Origin: an uncultured Collinsella sp.
Lineage (GTDB): Bacteria > Actinomycetota > Coriobacteriia > Coriobacteriales > Coriobacteriaceae
DNA length: 40,237 bases
Assembly: GCA_900758845.1 (NCBI GenBank)
Contig: CAAESW010000055.1
Location: 1 to 40,237, forward strand
Direction of reading: 5' to 3'
Position numbers and translations under genes: made by a program
Part shown: positions 22,244 through 30,073 of the stretch, piece by piece
Position numbering within the stretch: position 1 is the stretch's first letter
How the letters are laid out: every line of letters begins with the position of its first letter
Notes under the pieces: generated by a model
Databases searched by the model: none
The model's input: the letters and a program-made list of their open reading frames with translations, nothing else
What the model was told of the DNA's origin: nothing

Positions 22244-23996
22244 GGTCTAAATATCCTCTCACGTCTGCTTCATAATCCTCGATAATCTGCGGTCCTGCCG
22301 CTCCAAACTCGATAACGGTGTCACCCACCAGGTCAAAGAGCGCCTCGTTGATGCTGTCGACGAGCATATCCTCGCTCTGGCCCGAGCGCGCCACTGCCGA
22401 TGTCGCTTGCACTGCGTTTTGCTCGAGGAGCGCGCGAAGGAAGGCATCTGCGGCGGGCGCGAGTTTGTTCGCAGCTTCGATGGGCGCGGGCGTTACGGGT
22501 GCGGGCGCAGACACGAGGAGCGGTGCCACGACGCCAAACTCTTCGGTGGAGACGGTCGGCTCGTCGGGTTCGTCTTGCTGTATGGTCATCTCGCCAGGTT
22601 TGGCAGTCATGCCGGGCGCAGACTCGGTGCTCGGTTGCTCGATAAGCGTCGCCTCGACTTCCACAGGCGCGCTGTCCTCGCGCTCTTCATCGATCAAAAG
22701 CGCTTCACGCGTTTGCGCGGCGGCGCTTCGAATGTGCCCCAGCTGACTCAGATCGATATCGATCTTGACAGGCTGGTGTGCGGCGTCCCACGAAAGCCAT
22801 GCCACAATCTCGTCATCGATAATCTTGGCCAGATATTTGGGGACCTTTTCTTCCTTAAGGGGATGGGCGGGGTCCAGCGCCAGGCGCAGGCGTTGGTCGC
22901 AGGCGCGCATCATTTCACCGAGCTTGCTGCTCTTTTGCCTACTACCATGGATACGCATACATTCCCAAAAGCCGTTTTGGCAACGGTAGATATGGATGGG
23001 ATCCAGGCGGTATTCGCAGTCCTCGTGGCGCTCGGGCGCAAAGAATACGGCCGAGGCAAACATGGTGTAGGGCATGGCCGTCTCCTCCCCGAATAAACTC
23101 GCCACGATGCCGGTCTTTCGGTGCGTGTCATAGTAGCGCGCCATACGGACATACACGGCGCATGCCACGTGGCGCAGATCGCGGTGGTGGCTGCGGTCGA
23201 GCCGCGAGTTACTTAGGTTGTACGTGGAGAGGGCGTTGATGGCGGCCATGAGTCGCTCCTCGCGCACCTCATCGGGCGGAAGGGGGAGCGTGGGCTCGGA
23301 GGTTTTGCGACGTTTGGGGGTCTGGCCGGACGGTGCCGGTGCCGGTACAAGGTCTCGAGCCGCACGTCGCAGCTCGATAAGGGCGTTATCGAACATGACG
23401 GTTTTAGAGTCGCGAAGCAGCTTGGGATCGAGCCCGTGGAACACGGCGTAATCCTGCAGCCACACGTGTGCAAACCGGTCGATGCCGGGCTCGAAGGCAC
23501 GATAAGCATCCCAAAAGGCCTTTATCTTGCTAAAACCATCGAGCGGGCCATCTACGCCAATGCCGCAGATCAGTTCATAGAGATACAGGAAGGCAAAGGA
23601 CGTAGACGTTTCTTCGACGGCTCCGCGGCGTACCCGTGCGCGCCAGGTAAAGTACCCGCGCAGCTGCCGGTCGCTCATGGCGTTGTAGGTGGGAAAGTAC
23701 GACTTAAAGGTGCCGTTGTAGGGACAGTCGTCCTCAAAGTCGGCCATCAGCAGGCCCTGGCGGTAAAAAAGCTCGGCTTCCGAAAGCCAGCGGCCCGCAC
23801 CGCCCTTGGGGTCATCCTGCCAGCGCGATATCTCGCGCATTTTACGGTACTGGTCGGGGAGGAAATTCTGCATCTGTCGGCCGGTTTTGAGAATCGGCTC
23901 GTCTGCGTAGATTTCGTTTGAGAAGCGGGCGGACTGATGGGTCCGGGCCTCGGCCATAATGCGCTCGATGAGCATCTTGATGTCCTGGTCGGCCAC
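22236..23996 (-). CDS. TerB-N domain protein, first gene of the BrxD/helicase operon
   Basis: A 586-residue cytoplasmic protein. Residues about 40-230 match the TerB-N domain (ISRWQDDP, FYRQGLLMADFEDD, YFTWRARVRRG, FLYLYELICGIG). The middle has a disordered Lys/Arg and Pro stretch near 220-245. The later part (about 300-415) is helical, and an acidic, Thr/Pro-rich linker (about 435-520) leads to a helical C-terminus that may be TerB-C-like. TerB-N and TerB-C domains are associated by comparative genomics with stress and defence operons. GTG is the start, with GAGGAG upstream. A TATGAT box on the minus strand (24034-24039) is a possible -10. No enzymatic motif is visible, so a scaffold or sensor role is likely. 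Confidence 0.82.
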   Translation of the reverse strand: MADQDIKMLIERIMAEARTHQSARFSNEIYADEPILKTGRQMQNFLPDQYRKMREISRWQDDPKGGAGRWLSEAELFYRQGLLMADFEDDCPYNGTFKSYFPTYNAMSDRQLRGYFTWRARVRRGAVEETSTSFAFLYLYELICGIGVDGPLDGFSKIKAFWDAYRAFEPGIDRFAHVWLQDYAVFHGLDPKLLRDSKTVMFDNALIELRRAARDLVPAPAPSGQTPKRRKTSEPTLPLPPDEVREERLMAAINALSTYNLSNSRLDRSHHRDLRHVACAVYVRMARYYDTHRKTGIVASLFGEETAMPYTMFASAVFFAPERHEDCEYRLDPIHIYRCQNGFWECMRIHGSRQKSSKLGEMMRACDQRLRLALDPAHPLKEEKVPKYLAKIIDDEIVAWLSWDAAHQPVKIDIDLSQLGHIRSAAAQTREALLIDEEREDSAPVEVEATLIEQPSTESAPGMTAKPGEMTIQQDEPDEPTVSTEEFGVVAPLLVSAPAPVTPAPIEAANKLAPAADAFLRALLEQNAVQATSAVARSGQSEDMLVDSINEALFDLVGDTVIEFGAAGPQIIEDYEADVRGYLDHE

Positions 23997-24084
23997 CGCT
24001 TCTCCTCTCCTAACGCAGCTTCGGTGACCTCATATCATAGCACAGCATCAAACAGGTGTTCGAGATACTGCTGCGTAGATAGAT

Positions 24085-24801
24085 TTAGAACAGGAGGGCG
24101 TAGATGACGGCGATGACGACGGAGGGGAGCATATTGGCCGTGCGGAAGGTCTGAGGACGGATGAGGTTGACGCCGACGCAGAAGATGAGCATGGAGCCTA
24201 CGAGCGAAAGGCTGTCGAGGGCTGCCGTAGTCATGATGGGGGAGAGTGCGCCGGCAAACAGCGTGATCGTCCCCTGGAACACGGCGACGGGCAGGGCGGA
24301 GAAAATGCAGCCGCGGCCAAGCGACGCCGTCATGGTGCAGACGATGATGCAGTCCAATGCGCCTTTCAGGGCAAGCGTTGACCAGTCACCGAGCAGACCG
24401 TCCTGGATCGATCCCACAATGGCCATGGCGCCGATACACACGGTGAGTGAAGTCGAGACAAAAGCGTTGGTGAACTCGTTATCGCCCTCGCTGCCGGTTT
24501 TGCGCTTGAGCCATTCGCCAAGGTTCTCGATGGCGGCCTCCAAGTTGATGGCCTCGCCGATGAGCGAGCCGAGGGCGAACGAGACGATGAGCATGGTGGT
24601 GCCGGTGGTCGCTAGCGCCTTCCCATCGATAAGGAGCATCTTTTGCATGGTGCCGCCAAGGCCGATAAACAGGACGCACAGCCCCGATGCTTTCATGAGC
24701 GTGTCTTGGATGCGCGGTGTAATGAAGCGGCCGCCCGCTAATCCTAAAAGACCGCCCGCAACTAAAAGCACAACGTTGATGATTGTTCCCAAGCCCGGCA
24801 T
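24085..24801 (-). CDS. DUF554 integral membrane protein
   Basis: A 238-residue protein with about seven hydrophobic helices and the DUF554 pattern: an N-terminal GTIINVVLLVAGGLLG, GRFITPRIQDTLMKASGLCVLFIG, FALGSLIGEAINLEAAIE, a cytoplasmic LGEWLKRKTG loop, FVSTSLTVCIGAMAIVGSIQDGL and FQGTITLFAG. It is likely a transporter or channel-like protein; the substrate is not known. The start is the ATG at 24801, preceded by AGGAGGG; the open frame to 24870 has no ribosome site. It is probably transcribed separately, since a palindrome with an AT-rich centre (24871-24896) lies 70 bases upstream. Confidence 0.88.
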   Translation of the reverse strand: MPGLGTIINVVLLVAGGLLGLAGGRFITPRIQDTLMKASGLCVLFIGLGGTMQKMLLIDGKALATTGTTMLIVSFALGSLIGEAINLEAAIENLGEWLKRKTGSEGDNEFTNAFVSTSLTVCIGAMAIVGSIQDGLLGDWSTLALKGALDCIIVCTMTASLGRGCIFSALPVAVFQGTITLFAGALSPIMTTAALDSLSLVGSMLIFCVGVNLIRPQTFRTANMLPSVVIAVIYALLF

Positions 24802-24870
24802 GAGCCCTCCTGTATTGATGCCAACGTGGCAATCGTAGCAGAACGAAATGCGAGGCACATCGCAACCCAT

Positions 24871-24896
24871 CTAATACGTTATATAAGTGGTATTAG
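24871..24896. promoter_or_regulatory. Palindromic candidate operator upstream of the DUF554 gene
   Basis: CTAATAC (24871-24877) is mirrored by GTATTAG (24890-24896) around an AT-rich 12-base centre containing TTATATAA. It lies 70-95 bases before the DUF554 start codon, where a regulator could cover the promoter. The adjoining TATTAGGAATGAT (24891-24903) also occurs upstream of rubrerythrin. Confidence 0.4.
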
Positions 24897-24919
24897 GAAT
24901 GATGCGCAGCATTTAAGCC

Positions 24920-26350
24920 TCAGGTGGTTGTCGGGACATAGGGATAGTATTCAAAGCGCAGTGTCATAAGCCGCTGCGGGGATTCAATAGCCGCGGCGAT
25001 GATATTGGCATCGCGGGCACGATCAAACCCTTCGAGTTCGATCTGATACGAGACGTCTTGCATAATGTCCAGACGTCGCCAGGCTAGAAGTGTGTCGCCA
25101 TCGAATTCCAGGGTCTTGCTTCCGTTTGCGGCAACGGCGTATAGACGCAGCTTGGCGGTGGTTGCAGGGTCGACAACTGTGACCTTTTTAATTTCGTTTC
25201 GAGTATTCTTGGCGCCCAACAAGGTGAGCAGTGTTGGGGCCACGACCTCGCCCGATGGCAAAAAGACGACTTCGATGGATTCAGGAAATGCGATGATAGC
25301 CGACTTGCGGACGGGCTGATTGGCGGCGGCAACTACGATGTTCGCAGCGTCGATGACCTCTGTGTGGTCGAGCGCGGCAAGCACGCAGCAGTTACCTTCA
25401 TCGATCTCTTGAGGATCAGCAAGCCCCAGGCTGTCCGCGAGCTCGGGATTGTTTGGATCGGCAGCGGGCTCATTCGGTGCTTCGAAAGAAGCTGGGACGC
25501 CGTTTGTCGGCGACGGCGTGTCGCCCGCACCTGCTTCTTTGACCGCGCTCTCCTCTTGTATGGTTGTGTTGATGGGTTCGTCGTTTGAGGGGAGCGCCTT
25601 GGCGTCAAGCGCGGAGGGGAGAATTCCGATGGCTCCGGATCCGTTCCACTCCATTTCGAGAAGCGCCGGGTCGGCAAGAATGCATTGCCTGCTTTGCGCG
25701 TGGGCATCGATTTCAATAGGGCCTGCCTCTATCCCTCGTGTAAGGCTGAGTGATCCGGCTGGCTTCTCGAAATGAGCGTCTGTGTCTTTGGCGCTGACGG
25801 CGTAGAACAGCAGGGACGCTTCTCCCGCCGCGATGGCATCGGTGCCGGCTTTGGTCAGCCGCAACGATGCCGTGAATGAGAGGGTGGGCTGCGCATCGTC
25901 TGCATTCGCGGCGGCGCAGCCCAGACATATACCGCCTCCTTTCTCAAAAAACGTACCGTCGAAGGCGACCTTCGCTCCGTTCGCCGAGTCATCGACCGAA
26001 GCGATGTCGATGCGCAGCTCTAAATTGCATGGATCGCCATCCGCATCGAGCACAACCGAACGCCACGTGCAGACGGCGAACCCCGCCTGGGAGCCGTTTG
26101 CCTTGTTCGAACGCTTGATATCCACGACTATCGAGCCGTCCGTATTACGACGAAGGCATCCCGAGGTTGAGCTTGCGGCCTGTGCGATCGAAAAACGCTT
26201 GCACGCAATGGCGCTCGACGGATTTGGTGCAGAACTTAGGGCTGCTGGTAAGGAGTCTGCCATGACGGGAGTCGCCCAAGCGGCGACAGGCGTTCCGGTT
26301 GCGAGCGCGCCGCAGAGTGCGACGACGGGCAAAAGGTTCTTCGATGCCAT
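24920..26350 (-). CDS. Secreted surface protein of unknown function
   Basis: A 476-residue protein with a clear signal peptide (LLPVVALCGALATGTPVAAWA, cleavage probably after AWA or later). The rest is predicted extracellular: beta-rich segments at about 65-245, a Pro/Glu/Asn-rich linker (about 255-320), then a second beta-rich part ending in MTLRFEYYPYVP. Several cysteines (CKRF, SGCLRR, VCTW, GGICLGCAAA, CCVLA) could form disulphides or bind a metal. There is no sortase signal or C-terminal anchor, so it may bind another surface protein. AAGGAG precedes the ATG. It is the last gene of a five-gene surface set and starts 18 bases after the LAQTG protein gene. No known family is recognised. 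Confidence 0.7.
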   Translation of the reverse strand: MASKNLLPVVALCGALATGTPVAAWATPVMADSLPAALSSAPNPSSAIACKRFSIAQAASSTSGCLRRNTDGSIVVDIKRSNKANGSQAGFAVCTWRSVVLDADGDPCNLELRIDIASVDDSANGAKVAFDGTFFEKGGGICLGCAAANADDAQPTLSFTASLRLTKAGTDAIAAGEASLLFYAVSAKDTDAHFEKPAGSLSLTRGIEAGPIEIDAHAQSRQCILADPALLEMEWNGSGAIGILPSALDAKALPSNDEPINTTIQEESAVKEAGAGDTPSPTNGVPASFEAPNEPAADPNNPELADSLGLADPQEIDEGNCCVLAALDHTEVIDAANIVVAAANQPVRKSAIIAFPESIEVVFLPSGEVVAPTLLTLLGAKNTRNEIKKVTVVDPATTAKLRLYAVAANGSKTLEFDGDTLLAWRRLDIMQDVSYQIELEGFDRARDANIIAAAIESPQRLMTLRFEYYPYVPTTT

Positions 26351-26368
26351 GGGGTCTCCTTAGCTAAT

Positions 26369-26650
26369 TTAGTGCGGCCTGTCCGTGTTTTGTTTCTGGC
26401 TGCGTTTGATGTGCAGACCGAGGCCGGCGGTTCCCGCGCCTGCTGCTGTGGCACCTGCTGCCAAGAGCCATCGTCTGTCGCCTGTCTGCGCCAACGGTTC
26501 CTCGCGGTCGCCGCGGTCGAGCTCCGAGAGGTCGACCGTCACTTGCGTGGCGGCCTGCGCCTGTTCTTGCTGGGCAAAGGCCATGGCTGGCCCAAACGCT
26601 AGGATGCTGACGGCGGCGGCCAGGGCGACGGCCTTATGCCGTGTGCGCAC
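26369..26650 (-). CDS. Small sortase-anchored surface protein (LAQTG)
   Basis: A 93-residue protein with an N-terminal signal peptide (basic RTRHK, then AVALAAAVSILAFGPAMAFA). The mature part is only about 25 residues and is followed by the wall-sorting signal: LAQTG (53-57), a hydrophobic stretch and the basic tail HIKRSQK. LAxTG is the motif of class E sortases of actinobacteria. A GTG at 26650, overlapping the end of the preceding gene by 17 bases, gives a normal signal peptide; the frame is open to 26680 with no better start. The tiny mature part suggests a tether or spacer, like the small LPxTG proteins of WxL loci. No sortase gene lies in the window. Confidence 0.65.
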   Translation of the reverse strand: MRTRHKAVALAAAVSILAFGPAMAFAQQEQAQAATQVTVDLSELDRGDREEPLAQTGDRRWLLAAGATAAGAGTAGLGLHIKRSQKQNTDRPH

Positions 26651-27233
26651 CGGGCTCGACCGTCCAGGTGATCGTTGCAACCTGATCGCCTTCGCCGGTT
26701 ACGCGGAAGATGTCGCGCGTGACGCGGGCGACGTTTCCGCTTGTCTTGAGCTTAATTTTGTCCGTGCCGCCGGCAATGCCCTGGTAGCCCATGTCGAAGG
26801 CTGCATTCTTGGAAAGATCGAGGCCCGTCCCCTGCATTGCGGCGCTGGCGTTCTGGAGCGCGCCGTCGGGGCCGACCTTAAAGTCGATGGAGTTCTGTGC
26901 GGTTCCGGTCTTGGCGTCGGCGGCAATGGTCCAGGTGTTCATGGCATCGATCTTCATGTTGGTGACATGGATGCCGTAGGCCGAATGATTGTCGATGGTG
27001 GTCGCGTCTTCTGAGGGGCCCTGAAGCGTGCCGTCGGCCTTGGCGACGAAGGGAATAACCGTCGGAACTTTGAACTCAACGTTGTCGATCTCGGTCCTGA
27101 CCATTACTTTCGTGGTTCCAACGCGCCCGGCTGCCATAGCTGGCGTCGGGGCGGCGCCCATTGCGAGCGCGAGCGCGAGCCCTGCGCCCACGACGAGCGC
27201 TCTGGCTCCGTTCATGTTCCTGGTGATGTCCAT
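26634..27233 (-). CDS. Secreted protein with WxL-like C-terminus
   Basis: A 199-residue secreted protein. The signal peptide is about 35 residues (ALVVGAGLALALAMGAAPTPAMAA). The mature part is beta-rich and contains two Trp motifs, NTWTIAA near the middle and ITWTVEPGA at the C-terminus. The spacing and the final T-x-TWT-V-x-P resemble the two Trp motifs of WxL cell-wall-binding domains, but the Leu of WxL is replaced by Ile or Val, so membership is uncertain. AAAGGA precedes the ATG. Its end overlaps the LAQTG protein gene. It probably forms part of a surface complex with its neighbours. Confidence 0.65.
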   Translation of the reverse strand: MDITRNMNGARALVVGAGLALALAMGAAPTPAMAAGRVGTTKVMVRTEIDNVEFKVPTVIPFVAKADGTLQGPSEDATTIDNHSAYGIHVTNMKIDAMNTWTIAADAKTGTAQNSIDFKVGPDGALQNASAAMQGTGLDLSKNAAFDMGYQGIAGGTDKIKLKTSGNVARVTRDIFRVTGEGDQVATITWTVEPGAHTA

Positions 27234-27322
27234 GGTCGTTCCTTTCTATTCGCCGCGGGCCGTCCCCGCGATGATTGGACGAATGCTGGTGAATTGCGTG
27301 CGGTGCCGCGTCGGCCGGAAAG

Positions 27323-27832
27323 CTAGTTCTCGGCTTGCTCAACCCGTACCTTGACACGTGTCGGATTGCCGTGGCTGTCGAGGGTCTTGGCATCGAGTGC
27401 CTGGATCTCGATGTACGCCTCGCCTTCTTTGATGTCGCCGGCGGGGCACGTCTCGATTGTCTTGCCGGTCTCGACCACACCGGATTCGTACATGGTCTCG
27501 TCGTTTTGGATGACGCGGAATCGCTGGGGAAATTTATTGTCTTGGACGTTTTGCACGTTGACGCGCAGCTTGCCGTCCTCCTGCAGCTGAGCGACCGGCG
27601 CGACCGAAATCGTCATCATGTTGTCGCGGACGATGGCGTCGAGCTCATCTTGGATTTCCTGACGCGTTTTGCCCTCGGCCGTCGTAACCGAAGCGCCCGC
27701 CTCGGGTACGGGCTGCGACTGCCAAGCGTATAGTCCGACGGCGACAAGGGCACAGACGATGGCCAAGCAGGCAACGATGAGCTTCTTGCGACGACCCAGG
27801 CCTGCAAAGCGGGGTGGCTTCTTCGCGCTCAT
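27323..27832 (-). CDS. Bitopic membrane protein with extracellular beta domain
   Basis: A 169-residue protein with a basic cytoplasmic N-terminus (RFAGLGRRKK), one transmembrane helix (LIVACLAIVCALVAVGLYAW) and an extracellular domain of about 130 residues. The stretch from MYESGVV to VKVRVEQ follows a pattern seen in small surface-locus proteins of Gram-positives (xxYESGxxxxG, IE-x-L-G-Y-x-A-x2-G-x-V-x-V), which suggests a role in assembling surface fibres or complexes. The ATG at 27832 (AAGGA upstream) overlaps the previous gene's stop as ATGA. The frame upstream to 28150 is the shadow of that gene. The substrate or partner is unknown. Confidence 0.7.
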   Translation of the reverse strand: MSAKKPPRFAGLGRRKKLIVACLAIVCALVAVGLYAWQSQPVPEAGASVTTAEGKTRQEIQDELDAIVRDNMMTISVAPVAQLQEDGKLRVNVQNVQDNKFPQRFRVIQNDETMYESGVVETGKTIETCPAGDIKEGEAYIEIQALDAKTLDSHGNPTRVKVRVEQAEN

Positions 27833-28125
27833 GCGGCATCCTTGGCGGTATAGATGCGCGCAAAGGTGGACGGATCCGCTCCAAAGAGCATGTGAAGCAT
27901 CAGGCGGCGCGAGTAGACGAGCTCTTCGAAGTCGGGAGGGAGCTCGATGTCGTGGATATGCGCGATGTGGTGGGCGAGCGCCGAGAACGACTCGGGGTCG
28001 CAGATCACATCGGTGGTAACGTGGTAGACCGTCGTATCGGGGAATGCCTCTTCGTCGAAAGGCAGGAGATGGGGATCGTCGTCGACTTCGATGGCGATGC
28101 CGTACTGGGGCCAGTAATATGCCAT
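27829..28125 (-). CDS. Small cytoplasmic protein heading the surface-protein operon
   Basis: A 98-residue acidic protein with no signal peptide or membrane segment (begins MAYYWPQYGIAIEVDDDPHL). GGGAGG lies five bases before the ATG. The stop overlaps the next start codon (ATGA). The IAIEVDDDPH strand followed by helices rich in His/Asp/Glu gives no clear family; an active site cannot be assigned. Its place at the front of the surface operon, and the palindrome 20 bases upstream, suggest a regulatory or chaperone role, which is speculative. Confidence 0.65.
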   Translation of the reverse strand: MAYYWPQYGIAIEVDDDPHLLPFDEEAFPDTTVYHVTTDVICDPESFSALAHHIAHIHDIELPPDFEELVYSRRLMLHMLFGADPSTFARIYTAKDAA

Positions 28126-28469
28126 GGGAACCTCCCTGCTTCTGGGCCAAAACTTCTATCGGTTTTGGCTGTCGACGCCGACCGTATCAGCCGCTACTTG
28201 ACCAATTTCTGACCAAATGCTTGACGGATTGGCGTCTCCGCAGGTAAAAGGCGGCAAAAAATACTCCAACTTTTTTCAAGCGACAATCGCGCGGTCGGCG
28301 ACGGCGGGGCCATATGTGTCAAAAGCATCGTCTGCCGAGGAAATCAAGCCGCTCGCCGAATTGCACGAACGTAAAATCGCCAATTATGGAGACGGTCTCG
28401 AACACGTCGACGAAACGATGCGGTAACATCTCCCTGCAAACACTGTAGTTAGCTAAAGGGGGAGTTCGC
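28126..28469. other. Divergent intergenic region with palindrome and direct repeats
   Basis: No gene is supported in these 344 bases; a 69-codon frame at 28217-28426 lacks a ribosome site. The region contains a perfect inverted repeat GCCAAAAC/GTTTTGGC (28146-28153, 28162-28169). It also has 11-base-spaced repeats of TGACCAA (28199-28205, 28210-28216) with a related TTGACGG at 28221. It must hold promoters for the surface-protein operon (left) and the dehydrogenase/Etf operon (right). Confidence 0.45.
28146..28169. promoter_or_regulatory. Palindrome upstream of the surface-protein operon
   Basis: GCCAAAAC and GTTTTGGC form a perfect 8-bp inverted repeat with an 8-base centre, 20 bases upstream of the first gene of the minus-strand operon. 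The size and position fit a dimeric repressor site or a leader hairpin; no T-run follows. Confidence 0.35.
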
Positions 28470-30071
28470 GTGTCTGCAACCATCAAACCCTTCACCGACG
28501 AGTTCGAAGAGTATGGTCGCGATGAGTCTCGCGCATCGGGCGAGGCCTCGAGCATCTCGTTTCCGACAACGGAAGACGAGGTCCGTGCCATTTTGGAAAA
28601 GCTCCATGCCGAGCGTGTCCCGGTAACGGTTCAGGGCGCCCGAACCGGCCTTGCCGCCGGTGCCGTGCCCCACGGCGGGCATATCCTCAATACTTCCCGC
28701 ATGAATCGCTACTTGGGCCTTCGCCGCGATGAACAAGGCCAATTTCTGCTGCGCGTGGAGCCGGGCGTTGTGCTTTCGGAACTGCGCAAGCAGCTGGGCA
28801 AGAAGGTGCTGCCGACCGCTGGTTGGGACCAGGCATCGCTCGAGGCCTACGAGGAGTTCCAAGAGGCCCCCGAGCAGTTTTTTCCCACCGATCCCACCGA
28901 GGCATCTGCCTGTCTGGGCGGCATGGCGGCATGTAACGCCTCCGGTGCCCGCAGCTACGCCTACGGCCCCATGCGCCCACATATCACGGGACTCCACGTC
29001 GCGCTGGCTGATGGCGATTTGCTTGAGCTTCAGCGCGGCGAGGCTTTTACCCAGGGTCGCCATCTGTCGCTCGTGACGGCAGAGGGCCGCGCGCTCGAGC
29101 TCGACCTTCCCGACTACACCATGCCCAAGACCAAAAATGCTTCGGGCTATTTCGTTGCTGACGATATGGATGCCATCGACCTGTTTATCGGTGCGTGTGG
29201 CACAATCGGCGTCATCACTGAGCTCGAGATTGCCCTGCAGGCGGCGCCTGCGGTCGTTTGGGGCGTGAGCTGTTTCTTTGACAGCGAAGACAAGGCCGTG
29301 TCCTTCACCGATTCTGTGCGTCCCGTCCTGTCCCACGCGGCTGCCATCGAATATTTCGATGCGGGCGCCCTGGATATCCTGCGTCGTCAGCGTGAGCAGT
29401 CGACCGCGTTCGCCTCGCTGCCGCCGCTCGACAAAGAGGTCAAGGTCTGTGTCTACGTGGAGCTCGACTGCGACGACGAAGTTCAGGCGACTGAGGAGCT
29501 GTATCACTTGGGGTGGGTACTGGAGCTTGCGGGCGGCAGTGACGATGCGACATGGGTCGCGCGCACCGAGGTCGATCGCGAGTGTCAGCGGTTCTTCCGC
29601 CACGCCGTCCCCGAGAGTGTCAACATGTTCATCGACGAGCGTCGCCGCACCGACCCCACCATTACCAAGCTGGGGTCGGACATGTCGGTGCCCAACGCGC
29701 GCCTGGCCGATGTCGTGGCCCTCTATCGCCGTACGCTGGTCGAAAGCGGGCTTGAGTCTGCCGCCTGGGGACATATCGGCAACAACCATCTGCATGTGAA
29801 CATTCTGCCGCGCGATGCACAGGATTATCGCCGCGGCGGAGAACTCTTTGCCCAGTGGGCTTCCGAGGTCACGGCCATGGGCGGTGCCGTTTCTGCCGAG
29901 CACGGCGTCGGCAAGATCAAGGCGGGCTTCTTAGAGACGATGTACGGTCACGAGGCCATGGTCGAGTCGGCGCGGCTCAAGCTCCAGCTCGATCCTGCCG
30001 GGCAGCTGGGTCGCGGTAACCTGTTTTCGGAGAAGCTCTTGGATGAGCTCGTCCAGAAAGGGGGCGCGTGA
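28470..30071 (+). CDS. FAD-binding dehydrogenase (GlcD/D-lactate dehydrogenase family)
   Basis: A 533-residue flavoprotein of the VAO type. The N-terminal FAD domain has PVTVQGARTGLAAG, NTSRMNRYLGL, and the ACNASGARSYAYGPMRPHITGL loop. The C-terminal FAD-oxidase domain has GHIGNNHLHVNILPRD and SAEHGVGKIKAG, which carry the active-site His residues of the lactate/glycolate group. With EtfB and EtfA directly downstream (overlap and zero gap), it matches the LctD subunit of electron-confurcating lactate dehydrogenases, which oxidise lactate with NAD+ at the expense of reduced ferredoxin. At 533 residues it is somewhat longer than LctD, so another 2-hydroxyacid is possible. The start is GTG at 28470 after GGGGGAG. 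Confidence 0.85.
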   Translation: MSATIKPFTDEFEEYGRDESRASGEASSISFPTTEDEVRAILEKLHAERVPVTVQGARTGLAAGAVPHGGHILNTSRMNRYLGLRRDEQGQFLLRVEPGVVLSELRKQLGKKVLPTAGWDQASLEAYEEFQEAPEQFFPTDPTEASACLGGMAACNASGARSYAYGPMRPHITGLHVALADGDLLELQRGEAFTQGRHLSLVTAEGRALELDLPDYTMPKTKNASGYFVADDMDAIDLFIGACGTIGVITELEIALQAAPAVVWGVSCFFDSEDKAVSFTDSVRPVLSHAAAIEYFDAGALDILRRQREQSTAFASLPPLDKEVKVCVYVELDCDDEVQATEELYHLGWVLELAGGSDDATWVARTEVDRECQRFFRHAVPESVNMFIDERRRTDPTITKLGSDMSVPNARLADVVALYRRTLVESGLESAAWGHIGNNHLHVNILPRDAQDYRRGGELFAQWASEVTAMGGAVSAEHGVGKIKAGFLETMYGHEAMVESARLKLQLDPAGQLGRGNLFSEKLLDELVQKGGA

Positions 30072-30073
30072 AG

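Noticed and set aside
18378..23996. A complete BREX system
   Set aside because: BrxD-like and BrxHI-like genes are present, but no PglX methylase, PglZ phosphatase, PglW kinase, BrxC/PglY or BrxL is within the window, and a TerB-N protein takes part instead.
27833..28150. N-terminal extension of the bitopic membrane protein
   Set aside because: The extension is Arg/Pro/His-rich shadow sequence of the 98-residue gene in another frame. The ATG at 27832 has a good ribosome site and is followed by a normal membrane-anchor sequence.
28217..28426. 69-codon frame in the divergent intergenic region
   Set aside because: It has no ribosome site and no recognisable features, and it overlaps the expected promoter region of the dehydrogenase/Etf operon.
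28449..29903. 484-codon open frame opposite the FAD dehydrogenase
   Set aside because: It is a shadow of a well-supported gene with intact FAD motifs on the other strand. The antisense product shows no domain.
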